Shown: positions 1 through 7,840 of the stretch, in pieces | How the letters are laid out: the number at the start of each line of letters is the position of its first letter | How positions within the stretch are numbered: position 1 is the stretch's first letter | From: Candidatus Sumerlaeota bacterium | GTDB taxonomy: Bacteria > Sumerlaeota > Sumerlaeia > JAFGJS01 | Length of the DNA: 38,445 nucleotides | Reading direction: 5' to 3' | Assembly (NCBI GenBank): GCA_016928995.1 | Contig: JAFGJS010000082.1 | Coordinates: 1 to 38,445 of the forward strand | Notes under the pieces: model-generated | What the model was told of the DNA's origin: nothing | The model's database searches: none | Seen by the model: the letters and a program-made list of their open reading frames with translations, nothing else | Made by a program: the position numbers and the translations under genes

Positions 1-3
1 CTA

Positions 4-50
4 CCCAGGCCGGCGCTCACGGCCGCAAGCGGCCTACGCTCTGGCCTGGG
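4..50. repeat. Nested palindromes at left edge
   Basis: CCCAGGCC (4-11) pairs with GGCCTGGG (43-50). Inside lies a second perfect hairpin, GGCCGC-AA-GCGGCC (21-34). A separate AGCGCT-TTC-AGCGCT follows at 62-76. No gene is seen in 1-161. The nested architecture resembles REP-type intergenic repeats and recurs at 15932-16004. The element may extend beyond the left edge. Confidence 0.5.
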
Positions 51-161
51 CTTTGATACGCAGCGCTTTCAGCGCTGATAAGGAGCCATGACTTAAAGAG
101 ATTTTGAAAATTCGCGGCGAAATCGAGATATGTGCAATCAGCAAAACAAGGAGAGACACAA

Positions 162-368
162 ATGAAAATGGAACAATACATTCGTGCGATAGCAGGTACG
201 GTTATTTTGCTTACGGTCGGCTTGAGCTACATTCACAGCCCGTACTGGCTTTGGTTCACGGCATTCGTGGGCGCGAACCTGGTGCAATCGGCCTTCACCA
301 AGTGGTGCCTGATGGAGGACATCCTGGCCAAGTTCGGCGTGCCGAAATCATGCTCGCAGCCGCGCTGA
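162..368 (+). CDS. Small YgaP-like (DUF2892) inner-membrane protein
   Basis: A 68-residue protein beginning MKMEQYIRAIAG. The order is that of the DUF2892/YgaP transmembrane family: short amphipathic start, a first hydrophobic segment (about residues 8-22), a second near 24-38, and a conserved-looking tail with Lys-Trp-Cys-Leu-Met and Ile-Leu-x-Lys-Phe-Gly. In other bacteria this domain occurs alone or fused to rhodanese domains in sulfur handling; no rhodanese is present here and the role is unknown. The ATG at 162 is chosen because AAGGAGAG (148-155) sits 6 nt upstream; an in-frame codon at 132 lacks such a site. It converges with murA across a large inverted repeat. Confidence 0.75.
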   Translation: MKMEQYIRAIAGTVILLTVGLSYIHSPYWLWFTAFVGANLVQSAFTKWCLMEDILAKFGVPKSCSQPR

Positions 369-379
369 GTTTCGCTGCC

Positions 380-449
380 GTAGGGTGGGCCTTGGCCCAC
401 CATCTTGTTTGATCCTTCGTGCGAAATGGCGGGCCAAGGCCCACCCTAC
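380..449. repeat. 24-bp near-perfect inverted repeat between convergent genes
   Basis: The left arm 380-403 and right arm 426-449 match at 23 of 24 bases as reverse complements, with a 22-bp spacer. Each arm is itself palindromic around GGTGGGCC-TT-GGCCCACC or its complement. It lies between the convergent DUF2892 gene and murA, so the transcript could fold into a long hairpin and terminate or stabilise either message. There is no strong T-run, so a REP-like or MITE-like mobile repeat is at least as likely as a classical terminator. Confidence 0.7.
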
Positions 450-473
450 AATTCCATCACATGTGAGATGAAA

Positions 474-1760
474 CTATTGATCCTGCGGACCACGACGGAT
501 CCGTGCGCCAAGAGAACGCAGCTTGTTGTCGATCCGTTCGTAGCCGCGGTCGATGTGATACACACGCAGCACGTCGGTCGTGCCCTGGGCGGCGAGTCCG
601 GCCAACACCAGCGCGGCGCTGGCCCGCAAGTCGGAGGCCATTACCGGCGCACCGCTCAGCGACTCAACGCCGTTTATCGTGATCTCACCGCGCCCCAAGG
701 TGATATCCGCGCCGAGGCGCAACAATTCCGCGATGTGGATGAAACGATCCACGTAAATCGTCTCCTTCACCGTGCTCACACCGGGCACGAGAGTGAGCAG
801 CGCGGTGAGCTGCGCCTGCACATCCGTGGGGAAATCCGGATATGGCATAGTGACTATATTCACCGGCTTCAATGGGCCGCCGCTGCAATTCAACCGTACG
901 CGATCCTTGCTCACTTCGAGTTCAAAGCCGATCTCGGAAAGCGCGTCCAGCACGGCCTGCATCATATCCGCGCGGCAGCCCTCAGCGGTCACGTCGCCTT
1001 GAGTGATCGCGCCGGCGACAAGGAACGTGGCCGCCTCGATGCGGTCCGGAATCACGCTGTACTTGCCGCCGCCCAGTTTGCGTCCGCCTTCGATGGCCAG
1101 CGTATCCGTGCCGGCGCCCTCCACGGCGCCGCCCATGGCGTTGATGAAATTGCACAGGTCGGCGACCTCGGGTTCGCGCGCGGCGCCCCTGATCACCGTG
1201 GTTCCCTGGGCACCCAGCGCGGCCATCATCACATTGCACGTCGCGCCCACGCTGGCGCCGTTCGGTCCGATAAGATCCAACTCACGTCCCTGCAATTTTC
1301 CCGGTCCGGCCGAGGCCTCAATGTAGCCGTGCTCCAGGGCGATCTCCGTACCGATAGCCTCCAAGCCGCGCAAATGCAGATCGATCGGGCGCGGTCCAAT
1401 CGCGCAACCGCCCGGCGCGGACACGCGCGCGCGGCCTAAACGAGCCAGCAGCGGCCCCAGCACGTAAATCGACGCGCGCATCTTGCGCACCGTGTCGTAC
1501 GGCGCTTCGAAGCCGCTCAGGCCGCTGCCGTCGATCACCAGCGAGTCATCAGTGACCCATTCGCACAGCGCGCCAAGGTTGCGCAGCAAATCCGCCATCG
1601 TGCGGATATCGGAGAGCTGCGGCACGTTGCTCAGCCGCACAGGTCCGTCCACCAGCACCGACGCGGCCATCAGCGGCAACGCGGCGTTCTTCGAGCCGGA
1701 AATCTTCACCGAGCCCTTCAGCGGCAAGCCGCCTTCGATCATGATTTTTTCCAGAGGCAT
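474..1760 (-). CDS. murA: UDP-N-acetylglucosamine 1-carboxyvinyltransferase MurA
   Basis: MurA transfers enolpyruvate from PEP to UDP-GlcNAc in the cytoplasm, the first committed step of peptidoglycan synthesis. The 428-residue length is normal for the family. Visible signatures: SGSKNAALP with Lys24-Asn25 that bind substrate; GGCAIGPRPIDLH carrying the catalytic cysteine (Cys119), which is also the fosfomycin target, so the enzyme should be fosfomycin-sensitive; and PYPDFPTDVQAQ with the conserved Asp of the second domain. Two repeated inside-out alpha/beta halves are expected. The start ATG at 1760 is preceded by GAGGAGGAAT, a very strong ribosome site. It is the last gene of the leftmost minus-strand run, separated by 118 bp from the membrane-protein gene upstream. 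Confidence 0.97.
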   Translation of the reverse strand: MPLEKIMIEGGLPLKGSVKISGSKNAALPLMAASVLVDGPVRLSNVPQLSDIRTMADLLRNLGALCEWVTDDSLVIDGSGLSGFEAPYDTVRKMRASIYVLGPLLARLGRARVSAPGGCAIGPRPIDLHLRGLEAIGTEIALEHGYIEASAGPGKLQGRELDLIGPNGASVGATCNVMMAALGAQGTTVIRGAAREPEVADLCNFINAMGGAVEGAGTDTLAIEGGRKLGGGKYSVIPDRIEAATFLVAGAITQGDVTAEGCRADMMQAVLDALSEIGFELEVSKDRVRLNCSGGPLKPVNIVTMPYPDFPTDVQAQLTALLTLVPGVSTVKETIYVDRFIHIAELLRLGADITLGRGEITINGVESLSGAPVMASDLRASAALVLAGLAAQGTTDVLRVYHIDRGYERIDNKLRSLGARIRRGPQDQ

Positions 1761-1878
1761 GGATTCCTCCTCGTCATTGTTGAATTCTTACTCGCCTCTT
1801 GGGCCGTTGTCCACATCAGTAATACAAATGTTGCTTATCATTATTCATGTACTTTCGCCCATTCGCATCCAGCCGCTG

Positions 1879-2694
1879 CTAGCCGCGGTCGCCCTCGCAG
1901 CAGGCAAATTTAAGTCGCCGCATGAATTGGTCGCTCAGTTCCGCCAGCCGTTTCTGGTTCGCTTTGTCGATGCGACGTGTGACATAGCTTATTGCAATAA
2001 TTACAATGATGCAGCAGGTATATGCCCCGATCAAACAAAGCAATTGTCCGCCCAAAACGCGAAAGGCATTAGCAATCCCGGACTTCAAGGCGTTTCCGTC
2101 GATGAAATTTTGCAGCGCCAACAATCCGCCCCACAGGCCGACTTTGTAAAAGATCAAGATAACAATAAGGGCAAAGATAAATCCAAACGCATATAAAAAA
2201 AGCGTCCAGCTTAAAGTAGGTGAAAGAGCCGGGAGTAAAAAGGAAGCCTCGTTTGACAACGATGAAATGACAACGCCAAACAGCAGACAAATTGGTTCGA
2301 TCGTCTGAAATCGAACCCATTCGCAGAATCCACTTAAAAACTCATCGCCATCCATTTTGGACAACAGCAATTGCTGAAAAACTTCATGCCGGCTGAAATA
2401 CTGCATGCGGCGATACATCTGGATATAAGTGAAAAGATAAATCATGGGGGCTCCGAAGAGCAGAATTAGAGAAAATCCGAATGGAATTGCCCATCTCAGA
2501 TTCAGGAGGATACAGAATGCGCCAGTCGCTGCAATCCAAAGCGCACGTTTCAGCAGGAACAACGCGTAATTACGCCGCGCCTTTAATCGAAAGAGCAACT
2601 TGAGCAGCGGATCGTCGCTTAGTCTTGCATAATGAAAATTCCCGCCGCATAGCAGGCTCATAACGCGCAAATACGCGCGCAGCAGGAGCGTCAC
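1879..2694 (-). CDS. Unknown multi-pass membrane protein coupled to a sigma-54 regulator
   Basis: A 271-residue protein not recognised as a known family. Hydrophobic segments appear near residues 48-66, 70-90, 135-160, 163-188 and 210-240, separated by basic loops; the C-terminus is a basic tail. There are cysteines in the last membrane segment (TCC) and near the C-terminus (CC), with no clear metal motif. It starts with GTG at 2694-2692, overlapping the TGA of the response regulator as GTGA, so translation is very likely coupled and the two probably act together. It may be the target or an accessory of that regulator; no histidine kinase domain can be seen in it. Base composition is somewhat more AT-rich than neighbouring genes. 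Confidence 0.7.
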   Translation of the reverse strand: MTLLLRAYLRVMSLLCGGNFHYARLSDDPLLKLLFRLKARRNYALFLLKRALWIAATGAFCILLNLRWAIPFGFSLILLFGAPMIYLFTYIQMYRRMQYFSRHEVFQQLLLSKMDGDEFLSGFCEWVRFQTIEPICLLFGVVISSLSNEASFLLPALSPTLSWTLFLYAFGFIFALIVILIFYKVGLWGGLLALQNFIDGNALKSGIANAFRVLGGQLLCLIGAYTCCIIVIIAISYVTRRIDKANQKRLAELSDQFMRRLKFACCEGDRG

Positions 2695-4094
2695 TTGTGC
2701 ACCTTCCAGCTGGGGTGCTTGAGGCCGAATTTACGCACGCGGGAGTTCATGCGGTCCACGGAAATATCGAGCAGGGCGGCAGCGTTCTTCTGATTCCAGT
2801 CGCACTTCTCCAGCGCGGCCACAACGAGCTGCCGTTCCACGTCCTCGAGCGAGATGCCGTCGTCAGGGATGCGCAGCGCGATGTCCTGCAGTACGGCGGG
2901 CTTGCCGATGCCGCACTCCTGCACGTCCGAAGCGGCGATCGTGTCGCCGCGTGCGCGAATCGTTAACCGTTCCATGATGTTGCGCAGCTCGCGGATGTTC
3001 CCCGGCCAGTCGTAGCCGTTGAGCAGCGCCATCGCGTCGTCCGTGATGCGCGTGGGGCCGCGTTTGTATTTGTCGCCGAAAAGCCACAGGTAATACTCGA
3101 CCAGCGGCTTGATGTCGTCCGGCCGTTCGCGCAAGGGCGGAATGGTGATCGGCAGCACGTTGATCCGGTAATAGAGGTCTTCGCGGAATTCGCGCCGCCC
3201 GGCCATCTCCTTCAGATCGCGATTCGTGGCGCAGATGATGCGGCAGTTCACTTCGATCTCGCGCATGCCGCCCAGCCGCATGATACGGCGGTTCTCAATG
3301 GCCTTGAGCAGCGCGCTCTGGCAATTCAGCGAGAGTTCCGAAATCTCATCGAGGAACAACGTTCCGCCCGAGGCAAGCTCGAACTTTCCCTTGCGCATCG
3401 TTCGCGCGTCGGTGAAGGCGCCGCGCTCATGGCCGAACAGCTCGCTCTGCAACAGGTTGTCGTCGGGCAGCGCCGCGCAGTTCACGTCGATGAACGGCCC
3501 GCCGGAATGCAGGCTGGCGCCGTGGATCGCGCGCGTCACGAGCTCCTTGCCCACGCCGGTTTCGCCGCGCACCAGGATGATCCCGTCGCTTTGCGCCAGC
3601 ACGCCGATCTCGCGTTTGATCTCGCGCATTGCATCGCTCTCGCCGATCAGGTCGAGAAACTCCGTGCTGCGGCGGAGCTCATCCTTCAACATCCGGTTTT
3701 CCGCGGCCAGACGCTGCTGTTCCAGCACCTTCTTCAGCCGCACGACGATCTCGCTCTTTTCGCTCTCTTTCGTGATGTAGTCCGCCGCGCCGCCGCGCAT
3801 CGACTCCACCGCCGTCTCCACGTCATTGATCGAGGTCAGCACGACGATCGGCGTCGAGGGATCGACGCCCTCGCGTTCGCCGGACTTGATGATGCGAATC
3901 AACTCCACTCCGCTGATTCCAGGCATGCGGATGTCGGTCACGATCAGGTCGAAATCATGGCTCAAGAGCTTGCTGAGCGCCTTGTCGCCCGAAGCGGCGA
4001 GTTCCACCTCGAACTGCTCCATTGCCAGGTTGCGCTGCAAGCGCTTGGCGAACTGCGCGTCGTCTTCAACTAATAGGATTTGCGGTTTCAGCAT
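2691..4094 (-). CDS. NtrC-type sigma-54-dependent response regulator
   Basis: A 467-residue activator with the three NtrC domains. The receiver (1-120) has the acidic pair Asp11-Asp12, phospho-acceptor Asp54 in VTDIRMPG, and a conserved Thr/Lys switch (VLTS, TKE). The AAA+ sigma-54 interaction domain (about 145-380) has Walker A GETGVGKE (177-184), Walker B GGTLFLDE (243-250) and the sigma-54 contact loop read as GAFTDA (225-230) instead of GAFTGA. The C-terminal Fis-type helix-turn-helix lies near 433-460 (NQKNAAALLDIS). It should receive a phosphate from a sensor kinase, oligomerise, and open sigma-54 promoters, but no kinase is encoded in the window. It is the first gene of a two-gene unit with the membrane protein downstream. 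Confidence 0.93.
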   Translation of the reverse strand: MLKPQILLVEDDAQFAKRLQRNLAMEQFEVELAASGDKALSKLLSHDFDLIVTDIRMPGISGVELIRIIKSGEREGVDPSTPIVVLTSINDVETAVESMRGGAADYITKESEKSEIVVRLKKVLEQQRLAAENRMLKDELRRSTEFLDLIGESDAMREIKREIGVLAQSDGIILVRGETGVGKELVTRAIHGASLHSGGPFIDVNCAALPDDNLLQSELFGHERGAFTDARTMRKGKFELASGGTLFLDEISELSLNCQSALLKAIENRRIMRLGGMREIEVNCRIICATNRDLKEMAGRREFREDLYYRINVLPITIPPLRERPDDIKPLVEYYLWLFGDKYKRGPTRITDDAMALLNGYDWPGNIRELRNIMERLTIRARGDTIAASDVQECGIGKPAVLQDIALRIPDDGISLEDVERQLVVAALEKCDWNQKNAAALLDISVDRMNSRVRKFGLKHPSWKVHK

Positions 4095-4121
4095 ACCCCG
4101 CCCACTCCGTCAATTTCCCTT

Positions 4122-4150
4122 ATTCAATCCTGCGCGCCACGCCGTGTCAA
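4122..4150 (-). promoter_or_regulatory. Candidate sigma-70 promoter for the response-regulator operon
   Basis: Read on the minus strand, TTGACA (4150-4145, perfect -35) is followed after 17 bases by TTGAAT (4127-4122, 4 of 6 to the -10 consensus), about 27 bases before the ATG at 4094. Position, spacing and orientation suit the two-gene regulator unit. A primary sigma factor promoter would mean the sigma-54 activator is itself made constitutively. Confidence 0.45.
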
Positions 4151-4204
4151 TTCGCATTGCGAAGAACAGCTCAATCAAGGCATCAATTAAAGAGAGAATG
4201 GCGC

Positions 4205-4233
4205 CTGGCGATACGCGTTACGTAATTCGCCAG
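4205..4233. repeat. Short inverted repeat downstream of pepF
   Basis: CTGGCGA (4205-4211) pairs with TCGCCAG (4227-4233) around a 15-bp loop that contains the self-complementary TTACGTAA. It lies 22 bp past the pepF stop on the minus strand. It may act as a weak terminator, or be one of the small palindromic repeats scattered in the window. Confidence 0.35.
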
Positions 4234-4255
4234 CGATCCGTGCAGTTGATGCAAA

Positions 4256-6043
4256 TTAACCTAGCAACTCAGTCAACTCGCTGATCGCGATGTCGAACGC
4301 CGTGAAGGCCTGCTTGATTGTGCTTGGATCGGCCAGATCGACTCCGGCGTCGCGCACGGCATCGAGCGGATCTTTGCTGCCGCCGGATTTCAGCAGACTA
4401 AGATAACGATCGCGCGTCTCTTCGCTTTCCCGCGCGCGCTGGGCGAAAACCTGCGCGGCGACGAAGCCTGTGGCGTATTTGAACACGTAAAAGTTATAGA
4501 AGAAATGCGGAATGCGCGACCACTCCAGCGCGATGTGCTCGTCCACCTCCACCGCCGGACCCATATAGAGTTTGTTCAGCTCGCCGTATTTTTCGCAGAG
4601 CCAATCGGCGGTGAGCGCCTCGCCGTTCTCAGCGGCCTGATGAATCATCAATTCGAATTCGGCGAACATGGTCTGGCGGAACACCGTGCCCTTGAAAGAG
4701 TCGCAAAGGTGATTCAGCAAAAACGCCTTGAACGCCGGGTCGCCGGTTTTTTGCGTCAGGAAATGCTGCAGCAGCGCCTCGTTGGTGATGCTGGCGATCT
4801 CGGCGAGAAAGATTGGATAGCCTGCGTAGCGGTACGGCTGCGCTTCCTGGCTCAGGTGAGTGTGCATCGAGTGGCCCAATTCGTGCGCCGTGGTGAACAC
4901 GTCGTCCAACTGGCCGTGATAATTCAACAGCATCAGCGGCTTTTGCCCGTATGCGCCGGAGGAATACGCGCCGCTGCGTTTGCCTTTGTTTTCGTAAATG
5001 TCGAACCAGCGCTCGTCGAACGCCTTCTTCGCGCCCTCGACGTATTCGGCGCCGAGCGGCTTAAGCGCTTCGAGCGCCCATTCACGGCATTGCGGCCAGT
5101 CCGCCTCCAGTTTGAAATTCGGCGTGATCGGCACGTACAGGTCGTACATCTTCAGCGCATCGACACCGAGCATTTTCTTGCGCAGTTCCACGTACTTGTA
5201 ATAAACCGGCAGCGCTTCATGCACGGCTTCGATCAGCGAAGTGTATACCGTCGTCGGTATGTCGTCGTAAAACAGCGCGGCTTCGAGGCAGGAACCGTGC
5301 TTGCGCAGTTCCGTATTGAGCGCATGCTCCTTCACTCCGCCGGAAAGCAACGTGGCCAGCGTGTTGCGATGGCAGCCGTAAGTATGATACATGGATTCAT
5401 ACGCGCTCTGGCGCAGCGTACGGTCCGTGCTGCGCAGCAGCACGCTGTAGCTGCCGTTGGTTACGGGATGCCGCTCGCCCGTTTCATCGACGGCGTCGTC
5501 AAAAGTCAAATCGGCGTTGCACAGTTTGCCAAACGCCTCGCCAGCCAGGTGCATCACCTCGCCTGCCTTGCCTAGCAGCGTCTCCTCGGGAATCGAGAGC
5601 GTGTGCGGTTTGCGGCGCACGAGTTTCTCCATCGTGCGGCGATAGAATTTCAAGACGGGCGCGTCAAGCCACTGCTTGAGCGTCTCCTCGGATTGCTGCA
5701 GGATTTCCGGCGTGATCCACGCGGCGCGTCCGCTGATTTGCGCGTAGCGCGTGCGCAGTTTGCTCATGCGCGCCTGATTTTCGCCCACGGCGGTGTCCTG
5801 ATCCTCAAGCAGGTGCGCGTAGAGATAGAGCCGGTCGAGCAGCAGACCGAGCGCGTCCTCCAGTTCGAACACCTTCGCCACGTTCTCCGGCGTGTTCAGC
5901 TGACCCTGTAGTTCGAGGATCGGCTTGAGCAAAATGTCGATCTGCTCAAAATCCTCATCATATTTCTCCGGCGCATCGTAGATCGACTCGACATCCCACT
6001 TGTCCTGGGGATCGATTTGATCGCGTGTTTTAATGGCGCTCAT
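4256..6043 (-). CDS. pepF: Oligoendopeptidase F (M3 family metallopeptidase)
   Basis: A zinc endopeptidase of the M3B/PepF family that cleaves short peptides in the cytoplasm. The 595-residue length matches the family. The zinc site HELGH is at 387-391 (His387, catalytic Glu388, His391), with the third ligand Glu415 in FLAEIAS. An oligopeptidase F N-terminal domain occupies about 110-185, followed by the alpha-helical catalytic fold; the tail has the typical YNFYVFKYATGF segment. No signal peptide is seen. The ATG at 6043 has GGAAGGAG 6-7 nt upstream. It lies between the sigma-54 regulator and the GH43 gene, with a 220-bp gap upstream. Confidence 0.95.
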   Translation of the reverse strand: MSAIKTRDQIDPQDKWDVESIYDAPEKYDEDFEQIDILLKPILELQGQLNTPENVAKVFELEDALGLLLDRLYLYAHLLEDQDTAVGENQARMSKLRTRYAQISGRAAWITPEILQQSEETLKQWLDAPVLKFYRRTMEKLVRRKPHTLSIPEETLLGKAGEVMHLAGEAFGKLCNADLTFDDAVDETGERHPVTNGSYSVLLRSTDRTLRQSAYESMYHTYGCHRNTLATLLSGGVKEHALNTELRKHGSCLEAALFYDDIPTTVYTSLIEAVHEALPVYYKYVELRKKMLGVDALKMYDLYVPITPNFKLEADWPQCREWALEALKPLGAEYVEGAKKAFDERWFDIYENKGKRSGAYSSGAYGQKPLMLLNYHGQLDDVFTTAHELGHSMHTHLSQEAQPYRYAGYPIFLAEIASITNEALLQHFLTQKTGDPAFKAFLLNHLCDSFKGTVFRQTMFAEFELMIHQAAENGEALTADWLCEKYGELNKLYMGPAVEVDEHIALEWSRIPHFFYNFYVFKYATGFVAAQVFAQRARESEETRDRYLSLLKSGGSKDPLDAVRDAGVDLADPSTIKQAFTAFDIAISELTELLG

Positions 6044-6263
6044 CTCGCGCTCCTTCCGCTGGAAATCGCTGCTACGCTATACAGTTTGTAATCACCAGAC
6101 GCATGCGGATCAACAAGAAAAACCGGAGCACGGCCATCGCGCCCCGTTACACAGCTCAATTGCCACTGAAGAATCACGCGCCTCTGGCTTCTGTGCCGCC
6201 GAAAATCTCGACCGTCGACGATCTTGCGCAAAGCGATGAATTCCTGCTCATTGATTAGCCTGA

Positions 6264-7682
6264 TTAGTACACCCTGAAATCCCAAATGCCGGGGATGCCT
6301 TTGAGGATCGATACTTTCAGGTAACGGGCGCGCGCTGATTTTTCATCGACATGCGGCGATTGCAGAATGACATCTTCATGCCCGCCATAAGGCTCCCAGG
6401 CCTCGCCGTCCAGCGAATGCTCCAGGCGATAGGCGTGTCCGGCGGTGGGCCGCACGAAATACAATTCCGTGTGGCTGATGTCGCGGGCTTCGCCCAGATC
6501 AAGCATGTACCAGGCGGCGTCATCGCCTTCATCCGCCACCCAGCGCGTTCCATTGGAGCCGTCCAGCGCGTTATCGGGGTTGAACTGCTCGGTGCGGTCC
6601 ACTCTGCGATCAGCGATGGGGTGAACTTTCGCCGGCGGCCAAAGGGACGACGCCGTGGCGGTTTTGCCATGCGCAAGATTCGGCCGGGTTTCTTCCACGG
6701 GACGCAGCGCGCCGACGCCTTCCAGCGTCAGCTCGACGAACTGAATCGTGCCGTCTTCGTTGAAATTCAGCTTATCCACCCAGACCTGACGGGTCGTGCC
6801 GCCGCGTCCGAATTCCAGATAGGCATGGTACCACTGATCGGAGCCTTGTGGGCAAAAAAAGCAGCCATGCCCTGGTCCGTAGATTTTCTTTTCGTGATCC
6901 GTGCCGGAGATGATGTCGTTTTCCGGCGCTTCCCACGGCCCCATCGGCGAAACGCGGCTCATCATGTACGCGTACTTGTAATTCTCATGCCCCTCCAGGG
7001 TGTACATGTAATAGTAAATGCCATTGCGTTTGAATAAGTACTGCCCCTCGGAATATCCTCCGCGCTTGGGATGGACGCGCGAGATTTCGCCGTCCGGCGC
7101 GGTCCAATCGGGCGTGAGTTTGCAAATGCCGTGCTTCGCCCAAACCATGTACGCCTGCCCGTCGTCATCGACGAAGACTTCGGCGTCGATGAATTGCTCG
7201 CTTTCGATGGGGAAATGCCGCCAGCCGGATTCCTTGTTGATGTCCTTGCCGTCGATCGTGCGGAACGGCCCTTCGGGGGAATCGGCCACGACAAGCGTGA
7301 TTTGATGATCGAGCGTCGGGTAGAGATAATAGCGGCCGTCTTTCTTGAGCAGGCTGCTGGGCGCCCAGAACTTGGCGTCGAAATTATCGGCGAAAATGGA
7401 GCCTTGGAAACTCCAATTGAGAAAGTCTTTCGATTTCCAGACCACGGGCGTCCCGGCCGTCGCCAATCCGTGCCCATAGCCGTCCGTCGTAGCGTAACAG
7501 TAAAAGACGCCGTCGAATTCCACGATGCTCGGATCGGCGATCATATCCGGCACAAGGGGATGTCCAAAGGTCATATCCATAGCGTTTAACTCCGTAGCAA
7601 TCATAGTCAATGTGATTGAGATAATCCGTATAAAAGCAGAAACATGCCTGTTCCGCATCGAACTCATTTTGATTATTTGCAT
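6264..7682 (-). CDS. Secreted GH43-like glycosidase with C-terminal F5/8C (discoidin) domain
   Basis: About 472 residues from the ATG at 7682, chosen because AGGA lies 6 nt upstream; codons further out (7808) have no support. An N-terminal basic plus hydrophobic stretch ending near ELNA looks like a signal peptide. The five-bladed GH43 propeller shows the expected acids: base Asp50 in ADPSI, pKa modulator Asp166 in FIDAEVFVDDDG, and acid Glu212 in GYSEGQYLFKRNG. From about residue 335 a discoidin/F5-8C carbohydrate-binding domain follows (NLAHGKTATASS, then ALDG, TRW, WYMLDLG). GH43 enzymes attack arabinan, xylan or galactan side chains; the exact substrate cannot be told. It probably acts outside the inner membrane in plant or algal glycan breakdown. 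Confidence 0.85.
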   Translation of the reverse strand: MQIIKMSSMRNRHVSAFIRIISITLTMIATELNAMDMTFGHPLVPDMIADPSIVEFDGVFYCYATTDGYGHGLATAGTPVVWKSKDFLNWSFQGSIFADNFDAKFWAPSSLLKKDGRYYLYPTLDHQITLVVADSPEGPFRTIDGKDINKESGWRHFPIESEQFIDAEVFVDDDGQAYMVWAKHGICKLTPDWTAPDGEISRVHPKRGGYSEGQYLFKRNGIYYYMYTLEGHENYKYAYMMSRVSPMGPWEAPENDIISGTDHEKKIYGPGHGCFFCPQGSDQWYHAYLEFGRGGTTRQVWVDKLNFNEDGTIQFVELTLEGVGALRPVEETRPNLAHGKTATASSLWPPAKVHPIADRRVDRTEQFNPDNALDGSNGTRWVADEGDDAAWYMLDLGEARDISHTELYFVRPTAGHAYRLEHSLDGEAWEPYGGHEDVILQSPHVDEKSARARYLKVSILKGIPGIWDFRVY

Positions 7683-7784
7683 ATCCAATCCTGTGGGTTT
7701 GCTGTTTGCGGCCATCCGCTTACAGCAATAGACACAACGCAGCGATAGAAGGATTGCAGCATAATCAATTTGATGACAATTAGC

Positions 7785-7819
7785 GCACGATGGCATCGTG
7801 CGATGCATGGCGAAGCATC
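7785..7819. repeat. Two adjacent hairpins downstream of hom
   Basis: GCACGAT-GGC-ATCGTGC (7785-7801) is immediately followed by GATGC-ATGGCGAA-GCATC (7802-7819). They lie just past the end of hom on the minus strand and upstream of the GH43 gene. They could end the hom transcript, but with no T-run a REP-like pair is also plausible. Confidence 0.5.
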
Positions 7820-7840
7820 AATTAATATCCGGGAAACCGC

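Noticed and set aside
405-1439. A 344-codon plus-strand open frame
   Set aside because: It is antisense to murA, has no family features and crosses the inverted repeat.
4505-5575. A 356-codon plus-strand open frame
   Set aside because: It is antisense to pepF, whose zinc site and length are unambiguous.
7683-7808. N-terminal extension of the GH43 protein
   Set aside because: It is Cys-rich and lacks a ribosome site; the ATG at 7682 gives a plausible signal peptide.
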